Positions 1 to 11,690 of a stretch of DNA of 64,000 nt are shown here, one piece after another. A program made the position numbers and the translations under genes. The notes beneath the pieces were generated by a model. It saw nothing but the letters and a program-made list of their open reading frames with translations, was not told the DNA's origin and did not search any database. Origin of the DNA: Puccinia triticina (Eukaryota > Basidiomycota > Pucciniomycetes > Pucciniales > Pucciniaceae); contig NC_070567.1 in assembly GCF_026914185.1 (NCBI RefSeq), positions 3,684,001 to 3,748,000 of the forward strand. Direction: 5' to 3'. Positions within the stretch are counted from its first letter, which is position 1, and every line of letters starts with the position of its first letter.

Positions 1-364
1 CTTCTAAGGAACCCGCTCCCCTCGAGTACTTTCTCATGTTCCCTTTTTCAATTGTTCAAATTCAAGTTACCAAATACATCTCGCAATGATAGCACATTTT
101 CCATTACACTTGAGTCGCAAACCGTCTCTAAAGCCCCGGCTCCCTCGAGTGATGATTAGGCAGCAATTCAGCTCACTTCACGATTGGCATGTCGACATCA
201 ATAGTTGACATCTGCAATCAATTTCTTTCCCCACTTGTTTTGACTGGATCTTCTTGTCAATTTACAACCGAACTCTGATATAGCACCAATGATCCACCTG
301 AGGTTATCAACAACCCAACAGACTTCGCGCTCGAAAACAGGCCCAGTCGAGCTTTGGCATACAG
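1..364. other. Helitron 3' flank, no gene recognised
   Basis: No coding region is recognised here. On the minus strand this is downstream of the Helitron helicase stop, so the Helitron 3' end could lie here, but no convincing hairpin plus CTRR end was found. Two similar segments (1-36 and 121-158) share a CTCCC-TCGAGT core and may be remnants of a short repeat. Confidence 0.3.
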
Positions 365-3300
365 TTATCCAACCTCCAACGTTGACCCGCGATTGAGGTC
401 CTGCTTTGAGCGCAGTAGCTCCCTTTTTTTGTCTACATTGACAAAAAGATGTTAGTGTTGTCCAGTTTGTTATGAGCAAAACTCCTTACTTTTCCGTCTG
501 CTTGATTTGAAAATCATTTTATGCACCACATTAATCAACCCATCCCTCATCTTTGGCTTCGCGACCAACAGGTTTGCAACGTCCGACACTCTCAAAAGCG
601 CCACGTAGAGCTGACCATGAGCAAATATATCAGTTTGCAGGAATACCCCCACGCGTGCTAATGTTTGACCTTGGCTTTTATTTATTGACATCGCATAGGC
701 TGCCTTCACAGGGAACTGCAACCAAAAAAATGATTGGCCACTTCCCTTTCCCGCTTTGCTTTGCAACTTTATCCTTGGTAAAGTCACTTCTTCGCCCTCA
801 AAAGGCCCACCCATTATTACCCCAGAAAGAAATGTCTGCTCAACCGTTGTTAAGAGTATCCTTGTCCCGTTACAAATCCCGCTGCCAATCCGCAGGTTCC
901 TAGTTACAACAACAGGCATCCCAACCTTGAGCTTCAATTCGTGGTCGGGGAGTCCAGATGGTGTCAGCTTGTTGAGCGCCTCCTCCGGCAAACATTCAAA
1001 CTCATCCGGGTCTGCAGTGTCGACGGATCGTAAGCTGATTGCATTTCCAGGCAATTGCGCCGTGATAACTTTGTTCATCCGCTTCACGTCCCTATTCAAA
1101 GGCGCAAGTATACATCGTTCGTTAAGGTAAGCCAGCTTTTCGCTCCTGGCCCCCGCATTCACGGCGGCGATGTCGCCATATACAAAATCGATGAGTGCAT
1201 CACTGCTTGTAGCGTCACTGTCGAAATCAACAATGTTTATGTTCCGCAGATTTATAATTTCAAAGTCGTTCTCCTGATTGATGCCTTCGCCCAGCGCAAG
1301 TAAAGATGCGGCAAAATTGATGTTTTTGTCACTACCATCCGCTGCGAGAGCTTTTGCGAGACGCATATTTTCAGTAAGTTTTAGTTCAATAATTGACTCC
1401 CAGAGAATTGAAGACTTCAACGTTGCATTATAAGACTTCGGGTATTCATTGTGTTTGACTACCGGTAGGATTTGCCTGAAATCTCCAGCAAATACGACCG
1501 TCTTCCCGCCGAATGGGTTTGCTGATGTGCAGATTCGTCTCAACGATAGGTCAACAGCTTCAATAGCGTACCTATGAATCGTTACGATCTCATCCCAAAT
1601 GATCAGTTTCGCTGACTGGATGCGCTGAGCGAGCACCGTATCCGCTTCTAGTCCACATTCGGCGCCTTTTTGTAAATCAAGAGGAATCTTGAAAGCCGAA
1701 TGGGCTGTCTGACCTCCTCTCAACAACAGTGCGGCGACCCCAGAGGAGGCGACAACGATGCTTTCAATACCACGGACTTCCGAGGCATCTATTATTGAAT
1801 TTAAAAGGAATGTTTTCCCCGTGCCACCTGGTCCATCAAGGTAAAAATTTTTGCCGTTTTGCCCGCTGAGTGAGTTGGCGACTTTGTTGAAGATGACCTT
1901 CTGGCCGTTATTGAATTTTGACTTCGCTTGGTTCAGTCTTGCCTCCACGGCCCGTGGATCATCTTCAGGTACTCTTTCATGTCGAACCCATTCAACCATT
2001 TCCCTTTCTTCGCGTGAGACAGTTATATTGCAAGTTTGCAGCGTGCCGCCCATGCTTTCCAACATGCTCTCGAGGCGAAAAAGACCCATCACCCGACGTT
2101 CTGCGGGGTTCAACTGGCGGCTGTTCCTATCTGACATGTCAATTCGTATGAAATCGTCCGTCATTGCTTCAAAATGAGACTCGAACAGAGTCTTTGGGTC
2201 AGTTGGCGCGGAGTGTACACTGCAAAAAAAACTGTGTCAACTGTGAGCAGTTGACATGCGGCAACTCTGAGGAAGCTTGTGGTGTTACACCAGCCTTACT
2301 CAAGGTTTAACTCAACCCAAGCTTCAATGCACAGTCACTGTGCACCTTGCACAGTGACTGTGCCAAGAAAGGCACTTCTGCATTCATGTGGAGTTACAAT
2401 GGCAGCTTGGCTTGAGTATCCTGCATGTCAACTGCAAGCAGTTGACCAAGTTATTTTTGCAGTGGTACGCAGATGATAGCGTACATTTGAGTCAGCTGAT
2501 AACCCGAGTTGACCAAACCCACCTCCCGCAACGCCATATCATAAAGAGTATCGTTTGCGAGGAGTCCTCTCCGATTGCACACTTCCTGGTACGTATCAAG
2601 GATTTCCCCCTCGAATGACCGGAGATCTTTGAACAACTGAGGACCCCGAACATGGAGAAGAAGAACCCTCAAGTAAAATTTTTCACCTGCTAGGTAAGAA
2701 ACCGCGTAGATCCGCCCAACTGATTCAGCTTTTGATTTCCGCGGTTTCCACTCCTTGTCGCCCTTGTCCCACCAAAAATAACATGGGATGTCGTTGTAAA
2801 GAAGTGACCTAGCCGTGCGCCCTTCTGCCCCAACCGCATTCGTCCGATTGAGCTCTAGAAACCCAGTGAGCGTGGTTCGCGCCGCCTTGCCGCTCTTCAG
2901 CTGACCTTCCGCGCCAATGTTTTCCTTGAAATAAACAACTTGCTCATCTTCTTCGTGCACGGTGAGTCTCGTTACTGCTGGTGATCTGTCAGATAATGGA
3001 AATTTGAATAATCTCCAAGCAGCTTAACAGACAGGATTTCAGCTGATACGACTCATTTTTGATAAACAACATTGTTCCTCACCTTCCGGGGGGCTTATGT
3101 ATCTCGCGTCCACATAAGCTTTTGTTTCATCTTCGACCTCTACTGCCATATAACTTCTGTCGTGCCCTTTTGTAATATACTTGTATAAATATTTAATAGC
3201 GGTGCTGTTGACGGGGATTTCAACATTGATGTGGCACTGAAACATTAACGTCAAGAACCGGTTGAACGGGACAACAGATCCGTTGTCGAAACGAGTTGTG

Positions 3301-5430
3301 TGCTTTGTAATTGACCTCCCGTTGTCGCGCCTCAGATAAACCGGGTAAGCTCCATCGACTGTGACTGTCCGGGGAGAAAAAGGCTTGGGAAAGCCAAGAT
3401 TGCATGTACCGTTCTGCCAGCAAGCTCGGCCCTTGCATGGTCCATGCAACATGAAGCGTGAAACGAGTCGATGCAGGTTTGGTTCTTCAAGTTCGTCAGG
3501 AATCTCCGCAGAGACGAGGAGATCAATCTTCTCCGGCGTGGTCGGTTTGTCTTTCTCATCAAGCGTAACCATTAGATGAGCGTGCGGGAGTCCGCGCTTC
3601 TGAAACTCAATCGTGTAAACGTATGCTACAACTTTCCCTAGCCTGTCCATATTCACTAGTTCGTGGATGAGTGCCTTGATCTTCAACCGGAATACCCGTG
3701 CTACAATTGTTGGGTGATCAAAAGCCTGCTCGCCTTCAGGAATCAGCGTCTTGATTGCCATCCAATTGGGATTTGCGGTCATCGTGATAAACAAAGAGGG
3801 TGGCCCGTATTTGTTGCAAATTGCCATTGAGTCGTAATACAGCTGCGACATCCCACGAGGACTCCCAATGAATGTAGCTGGTAGAATAACTCTACGAGCT
3901 GAAATTGGTTTTTGATTCTCTAGACCCCTTAAAAGCGAGCGGTATTGGCTTGCTTTCATTGATTCTTGATTGTCTCTGATGAACTGCAATCGTTGTCGCT
4001 CAACGCAGACATACATGTCAACCACAAGTTCCTGCAGCAACGACTGGCCCCTTAATATAGGTGAAAAACGCCCCGGACGATCGAAGAGTAGGGCAGCGTA
4101 CCATTCGAGTGATCCTACTTTGCGGTTGGTCACTAGCAAAAGGAGTCAGTATTTTTAATCTCAAACGGATCAATGAACCGCACAAACCTCTTTCTGTCGA
4201 ACATCTATAAAAGGTATGCCATTGCTGCTCTCCCTTTGGAAAAAACAGAGGGTATCGCAACGGAAAATAAGCCGAATGTGTATCCAAAATTGAAATTAAC
4301 TTTTCGTCCTTGCGATGGAGTAAAATTTCTCTTTCTTGGATGATATCACCATCGCCTTCGACTGTCGCAGCGACTTCACTGATCGTTGGCTTGTTATACC
4401 TCTTCGGATCCTCTCCCGGACGATTAATCCCTTTCAACTTCAGTGTTTTTGCGTTCTGCTCCTCGAGTACTTGTTTGGCTGACTTGAATAACTTGGCGTA
4501 AGGATTGTGCTTGTACATATAGCTCATTATTGTTGATACAGTTGATGGCAAGAGCCCAGCAACTTTTCCTTTACTCAACCCCATCCCTTCGGCCTTCCGT
4601 ACTCGCAATTCGGCTTCATTAGTCCCGTGGTCGCCGACTACAAAAATCTGGGCAAATCCTGGGTCGGATCCTTTGGCAGGCTCAATGCTTGATATCAAAT
4701 GAGCTAAACCTCTGCTCATCCTGAAAACGTTTACGCCCAGTGGTCCTTGAACAGAATAATCCACCTTTGTCCGGAGAGACGTGAAGGATACTGCATTGTT
4801 ATACATTCGTGTATACTTCTGGAAATTTAAGGCAGCTTTTGAACGAAAGATCGATATCAGTCACTGGCAATGATCATTAAAAAGGAGGGGGGATCTTACT
4901 CGAGTTCAATCCACTGAATAAGTTCTGGAGGATTGATGGGTAAGGTTTTGCGTTTGCATCAAAGTTTGGCAAGGCGACTTTATTTTTATTGCAACACATT
5001 GTGAACTCGATTGCAGCTTTCTGCCTGTCGGCCAGCGACGACTCTCCGATCCAGTGAAGGGCACTGCAGGCCACGCATCCAAAGTTGCACTTCCCAATGT
5101 TGTGCGGTATTTTTACAAAGTCTGCGCCAAGGATCTTCTTCTCGTTGTTTCTTTCCGGATGGTCGACAATTCGTCCTTTTGATTCAACCATGAGGCAAGT
5201 TAATCTTTGTTGACCCGGATATTCTTGTTGTATCAAACTGTAGCGGCCTGCTCGAATTTCCACGGAAAGGTTAACCTGGTTATATTTATCCCAGTTTTGG
5301 CTCTTCTGCTTACCGTTGATGAGCACTGACCACCCCAACAACCAGGATGGTCGAAGTCGTTACCGTGGCATCGTCTAACAACCTGAAATGTCAAAGCGGC
5401 GACAGCCAAAAAAAGCCCGATTTCATTCAT
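365..5430 (-). pseudogene. Helitron Rep/PIF1-like helicase, decayed
   Basis: This is a rolling-circle transposase of the Helitron type. In minus-strand order there is an N-terminal Cys-rich segment (about 4900-5305), a Rep domain (about 3083-4835) and a PIF1/RecD-like helicase (490-2217). The Rep domain shows the HUH motif LPHAHL near 3580 and the tyrosine motif KYLYKYITKGHD near 3170. The helicase shows Walker A GPGGTGKT (1811-1834), Walker [17 protein letters not shown] and NKSQGQTL. Supported GT..AG introns are 4836-4899, 3023-3082 and 433-489; the last leads to a short final exon stopping at 365-367. A further intron at 5306-5382 and the ATG at 5430 are tentative. It is broken: the frame changes near 4193 (it looks like one lost base in an A-run) and again near 4135, and a 247-bp MITE splits the exon at 2218-2464. 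Helicase motifs are otherwise well kept. Confidence 0.9.
2218..2464. mobile_element. 247-bp CACTG-type MITE inside the Helitron exon
   Basis: The ends read CACTGCAAAAA inward from both sides (start 2218, end 2464). The target duplication is GTA (2215-2217 and 2465-2467). Deleting the element and one GTA restores an open Helitron frame across the junction (..[11 protein letters not shown]..), which proves the boundaries. Internal stem-loops: TCAACTG arms at each flank, and a perfect 15-nt palindrome pair with a 5-nt loop near 2334-2368. It has no coding capacity. The CACTG termini and 3-bp duplication fit a non-autonomous CACTA-superfamily element. Confidence 0.85.
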
Positions 5431-6379
5431 TAGCAGACCGTCAATGGGCTAGTCCAGTTGATGATTGACAATCCCATATTTTATTCAGGCACATTGCCGG
5501 GTCGCCCAGTTGACCAGATTTGCATAACTCAGGCAGACGGATTGTAACTCAACGTAATGGGCAAACAATAGCATCGTTGAACCGTCAAAGTTTAGGCAAA
5601 CCCATGACTTGTTGATTACATTTAGTTGCCTGACGCGCCCAGCCGGACTATAATATCATTTCCATCCCAAGCTTGATGCCTGGGAGGAGGCGATTAGGCT
5701 TGGCGAAGCCCCATTGGCAATCCTAACAACTCGCCCGTCGCGCAAAAATCCCTGTTGTTAAGTCGAGACAGCAAATTTTCCCCAAATCCCAAATCTCCCA
5801 ACCTCCTCCTTGGAAACTCAGACGCCTGACTTAACTCACATTATTGTTGAGATTGCTATGGTGGAAGTCATAGAGACTTGGAAACTACAAACCGCGCAAA
5901 TTCTCAAAAGCTACTCCTCATATCGCTCTTCAATTACTGGTTGGCAAAGAAATCCATGTAAGTAGTTGATTGCACAAATTTTTCCCGCACAAAGAGAGTT
6001 GAAACCACCTGTTTGCACTGAATGCAGGCGCACAAATTCAAGTTGCGGACAACTGAGAGAAAGTCCAAATCACGAGAATTATAAGGAAATCAAACTTGAG
6101 CCACAAAAGGTTCAGCCCTGGTAAAGCTTTGTTAGTACACGAAAATTATAAGCAGATTGAACTTCAATGGGGAATCCTGCGCCTTTTGAAAGCTGGACAA
6201 TTCAACAGAAACAAGTGCGTCTCATCAAACATTCGCATTTGAGAAGGGGAAGGAATTATGCTGGCCACAGTGGCCCACGGCGACTGGCGCGCAAAAAACA
6301 ACGCAAATTTTAGTTGAATAGCCAATCTGAAACCAAGTAACTGATGTCAAATTCTCACCTCGACGGGGAGAGTAACTCT
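5431..6379. other. spacer between Helitron gene and AT-hook gene
   Basis: No coding region is supported in this stretch. It separates two minus-strand genes and would hold the promoter of the Helitron gene and the 3' end of the AT-hook gene. No repeat structure was recognised. Confidence 0.4.
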
Positions 6380-6972
6380 TTAAAGTTTCTTGAGTCTCTT
6401 GGCAGCGTCTTTGAGGATGGCCTTACGGGGTCGCCCACGACTCGGCTTTTCCTCTGGCTCCTCTTCCTCCTCTTTGTCTTCAACTTTTTCAACGTCCTGC
6501 TCATCTTCATTGTCAGATTCAATTTGTTCTGACGCTTTTCTCTTCCCCTTCCGGTCGACCGAGCCATATGACGAAGTGGGTGTGTCGAATGTTTTCTTCG
6601 CCGGCGAAACCAAAGGAGAACTCGTTGAGGGCATATTCTCATCGGAGTTCAACTTCACTCTGAAGTGATATCCCGAACCAACGGTAAGCAATACGGTTGA
6701 CGTTGTGGGTAAGTGATAGCTTGTATTTTACGCACAAGTTTCTGCCTTTTCCGTGGGGGTTCGACTTTATCGGCGGGCCGCTTGCCTTTGCGCGGCCAAT
6801 CTGGTGGCCACTGGTGATACTGCAATCGTTCACCTAAAGGCAATTCTATGTTAGTTGGTTTGAACGACTGACTTCCATTGGTGGAAAACCCACAAGCACC
6901 ACGGCCATCTTCGCTCTCACGTCAAAATCGACCAACAAGCCGACAATTTCCAACTCTCGGCCAACAACGTAG

Positions 6973-7470
6973 CACTACAAACATGGATGAATTTGGGATG
7001 GCATATATTGATCATTTTTTTTTTTTTGAAATTTCTCTTTAATTTGTTTCCTTCCTGCAACATCATAACCCTTCTATAATCTCTCTTTCTCTTTATTTCC
7101 TCCTTTCTTAGTTTTCAACCATAGTAAAAGCTTCATTTTGTTGCCAGATCAAATAGGTCATTTTTACATACTCATATGAATTATTCCTGAGAAAAAATAG
7201 TCTGTAAAGTCAGGCAGGGAGGGGAAGGGGGGAGGAGGAATGGGGAGGCATGAATTATTGTCACTTGAACCTTGCAGAAGTGTTGAAATCTACTTTCCAA
7301 AAAAAAAAAAAAAAAAAAAAAAAACAATCAGTCTCAATATATCATGCTACATCAATTTTGTTCAAATTTAATGGCTTGTATATATGACTCATCATATCCA
7401 ATATCGTAAATTTCTACTAGGCCTGAGATTGATTTAAAGTTTGTACCAGATTTGAGTAAGGTGTCTTATA
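6973..7470 (+). repeat. left terminal inverted repeat of CACTA element
   Basis: About 500 bp matching the reverse complement of 15838-16352. It includes a CACTA end, a poly-T tract near 7015, the GATGTTGCAGGAAGGAAAC segment seen on the other side, and a long poly-A tract near 7300. The right copy carries a small extra duplication of the GATCAATATATGCC segment. Confidence 0.85.
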
Positions 7471-10400
7471 TCATGGAAGAACTCCCACGCTGCGCTAAGA
7501 TATAGTGGGAGAAACAGCAGGAAACTACCAAATCGGTGATATTTGGCAACTGATCACATTGTGGTTGTTACATTTGGAGGTTTTGAGGTCATTCAAGGTA
7601 CACCATGATCCGTTGAGGCCATTTGATCATTTTTGTACCAATATCATGGAAGAACTCCCACGCTGCGCTGAGATATAGTGGCAGAAACACCAAGAAACCA
7701 CCAAATTAGTGATTATTTGGCAACTGATCACATTGTGGCTGCACCATTTGGGGGGTTTGTGTTCATTCAAGGTACAAATTGAGACTTTGAGGGCATGTGA
7801 ACATTTTGATACCAATATCATGGAAGAACTCCCACGCTGCGCTGAGATATAGTGGCAGAAACACCAAGAAACTACCAAATTAGTGATTATTTGGCAACTG
7901 ATCACATTGTGACTGCACCATTTGGGGGGTTTGTGTTCATTCAAGGTACAAAATGAATCTCTGAGGGCATGTGAACATTTTGGTACCAATATCATGGAAG
8001 AACTCCCACGCTGCGCTGAGATATAGTGGCAAAACACCAAGAAACTACCAAATTAGTCATATTTGGCAACCAATCACATTGTAGCTGCTAAATTTGGGGG
8101 TTTTGTGGTCATTGAAGGTACAAAGTGAATCTTGAAGGGCATGTGAAAATTTTGGTACCAATATCATGGAAGAACTCCCAGGATGCGTTGAGATATATTG
8201 GGAGGAACACCAGGAAACTACAAAATTAGTGATATTTGCCAACAGATCACATTGTAGCTGCTACATTTGGGGGTTTTGTGGTCATTCAAGGTACAAATTG
8301 AGACTTTGAGGGCATGTGAACATTTTGATACCAATATCATGGAAGAACTCCCACGCTGCGCTGAGATATAGTGGCAGAAACACCAAGAAGCTACCAAATT
8401 AGTGATATTTGGCAACTGATCACATTGTGGCTGCTACATTTGGGGGGTTTGTGGTCATTCAAGGTACACAATAAATCTCTGAGGGCATGTGAACATTTTG
8501 ATACCAATATCATGGAAGAAATCCCACGCTGTGCTGAGATATAGTGGCAGAAACACCAAGAAACTACCAAATTAGTCATATTTGGCAACTGATGACTTTG
8601 TGGCTGCTACATTTGGAGGTTTTGAGGTCATTCAAGGTACAAAATGAATTTTTGAGGGAATCTGAACATTTTGGTACCAATATCATGGAAGAACTCCCAC
8701 GCTGCGCTGAGATATAGTGGCGAAAACACCAAGAAACTACCAAATTAGTGATATTTGGCAACTGATCACATTGTGGCTGCTACATTTGGGGGTTTTGTGG
8801 TCATTCAAGGTACGAATTGAGACTTTGAGGGCATGTGAACATTTTGATACCAATATCATGGAAGAACTCCCACGCTGCGCTGAGATATAGTGGCAGAAAC
8901 ACCAAGAAGCTACCAAATTAGTGATACTTGGCAACTGATCACATTGTGGCTGCTACATTTGGGGGGTTTGTGGGCATACAATGAATCTCTGAGGGCATGT
9001 GAACATTTTGGTACCAATATAATGTAAGAACTCCCATGCTGCGCTGAGATATAGTGGCAGAAACACCAAAAAACTACCAAATTAGTGATATTTGGCGACT
9101 GATCACATTGTGACTGCTACATTTGGGGGGTTTGTGGTCATTCAAGGTACAAAATGAATCCCTGAGGGCATGTGAGCATTTTGGTACCAATATCATGTAA
9201 GAACTCCCACGCTGCGCTGAGATATAGTGGCAGAAACACCAAGAAACTACCAAATTAGTGATATTTGGCAACTGATCACATTGTGGCTGCTACATTTGGG
9301 GGTTTTGTGGTCATTCAAGGTACACCATGAATATTTGAGGGCATGTGAACATTTTGGTACAAATGTCAAGGAAAAACTTCCACGCTGTGCTGAGATATAG
9401 TGGCGGAAACACCAAGAAACCACCAAATTAGTGATATTTGGCAACTGATCACATTGTGGCTGCTACATTTGGGGGTTTTGTGGTCATTCAAGGTACACCA
9501 TGAATATTTGAGGGCATGTGAACATTTTGGTACAAGTGTCAAGGAAGAACTTCCACGCTGTGCTGAGATATAGTGGCGGAAACACCAAAAAACCACCAAA
9601 TTAGTGATATTTGGCAACTGATCACATGGTGGCTGCTACATTTGGGGGTTTTGTGGTCATTCAAGGTACAAAATGAATCTCTGAGGGCATGTGAACATTT
9701 GATCATTTTTTTACCAATATCATGGAAGAACTCCCATGCTGGACTGAGATATAGTGGCAGAAACACACAGAAACTACCAAATAAGTGATATTTGGCAACT
9801 GATCACATTGTGGCTGCTACACTTGGGGGTTTTGTGGTCATTCAAGGTACACCATGAATCTTTGAGGGCATGTGAACATTTCATTACCAATATCATGGAA
9901 GAAATCCCACGCTGCACTGAGATATAGTGGGAGAAACACCAAGAAACTACCAAATTAGTGATATTTGGCAACTGATGACATTGTGGCTGCTACATTTGCG
10001 GGTTTTGTGGTCATTCAAGGTACAGAATGAATGTTTGACCGCATTTGATCAATTTGGTACCAATATCATGGAAGAACTCCCACGCTGCGCTGAGATATAG
10101 TGGCAGAAACACCAAGAAACCACCAAATTAGTCATATTTGGCAACTGATGACATTGTGGCTGCTACATTTGGAGGTTTTGAGGTCATTCAAGGTACAAAA
10201 TGAATCTTTGAGGGAATCTGAAAATCTTGGTACCAATATCATGAAAGAATTCCCACGCTGCGCTGAGATATAGTGGCGAAAACACCAAGAAACTACCAAA
10301 TTAGTGATATTTGGCAACTGATCACATTGTGGCTGCTACATTTGGGGGTTTTGTGGTCATTCAACGTACACCATGAATCTTTGAGGGCATGTGAACATTT

Positions 10401-11462
10401 TATCACCAATATCATGGAAGAAATCTCACGCTGCACTGAGATATAGTGGGAGAAACACCAAGAAACTACCAAATTAGTGATATTTGGCAACTGACCACAT
10501 TGTGGCTGCTACATTTGGGGGTTTTGTGGCGATTCAAGGTACACAAAGAATCTTTGACTGCATTTAATCATTTTGGTACCAATATCATGGAAGAAATCCC
10601 ACACTGCACTGAGATTTGGTGGCAGAAACACCAAGAAACTACCAAATTAGTGATATTTGGCAACTGATCACATGGTGGCTGCTACATTTGGGGGTTTTGT
10701 GGTCATTCAAGGCACACAATGAATCTTTGAGGGCATGTGAATATTTTGGTACCAATATCATGGAAGAACTCCCACGCTGCGCTGAGATATAGTGGCCAAA
10801 ACACCAAGAAACTACCAAATTAGTCATATTTGGCAAATGATCACATTGTGGCTGCTACATTTGGGGGTTTTGTGGTCATTCAATGTACACCATGAATCTT
10901 TGAGCGCATGTGAACATTTTATTACCAATATCATGGATGAAATCGCACGCTGCACTGAGATATAGTGGCAGATACACCAAGAAACCAACAAATTAGTCAT
11001 ATTTGGCAACTGATCACATTGTGGCTGCTACATTTGGACGTTTTGAGGTCATTCAAGGTACACCATGATCCCTTGAGGCCATTCCATCATTCTACCAATA
11101 TCATGCAAGAACTCCCATGCTGCGCTGAGATATAGTGGCGGAAACACCAAGAAACTACCAAATTAGTGATATTTGGCAACTGATCACATTGTGGCTGCTA
11201 CATTTGGAGGTTTTGAGGTCATTCACGGTACACAATGAATATTTGAGGGCATGTGAAAATTTTGGTACCGATATCATGGAAGAACTCCCACGCTGCGCTG
11301 AGATATAGTGGGAGAAACACCAGGAAACTACCAAATTAGTGATAGTTGGCAACCGGTCACATTGTAGCTGCTAAATTTGGAGGTTTTGTGGTCATTCAAG
11401 TCACACAACAAATCTGCGAGGGCATTGGATAATTCTGGTACCAATATCATGGAAGAACTCCT
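7471..11462 (+). repeat. left tandem array, 24 units of about 172.7 bp
   Basis: The phrase CCAATATCATGGAAGAACTCC recurs (with variants) about every 172-175 bp, 24 times between 7471 and 11443. Other fixed landmarks per unit are GAGATATAGTGGC, ACCAAGAAACTACCAAATTAG, TTTGGCAACTGATCACATTG and TCATTCAAGGTAC. Units differ from each other by scattered substitutions. The minus strand of each unit carries a short ORF of about 61-65 codons that breaks because the period is not a multiple of three. Confidence 0.92.
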
Positions 11463-11690
11463 GGCTTAATCCTCAAACTTGCAATGTCTTTTTTTCAGCA
11501 AGAAAAGAATGGTGTGTGTCGCATTGATGTTATCAGAAGTCTTCCATAAATTCCAAATCTACTTTATTTCAAAAATGGAAAATCATTGACCCCTCACCTC
11601 TCTCATGATACCATCCTTCAAGAATTTTTAAAGATATTCCATATCATCTTTGATATGCTGCATGCATACAAGGCCTTTTGAAACTAATTT
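11463..11690. other. unique centre (loop) of the CACTA foldback
   Basis: About 230 bp separating the two opposed arrays, without the 172-bp unit. No ORF or recognised motif. It would form the loop if the arms pair. Confidence 0.7.

Noticed and set aside
5383..5430. A signal peptide on the Helitron protein (MNEIGLFLAVAALTFQ)
   Set aside because: The first exon is tentative, and a secreted Rep/helicase makes no sense; the start is probably elsewhere.
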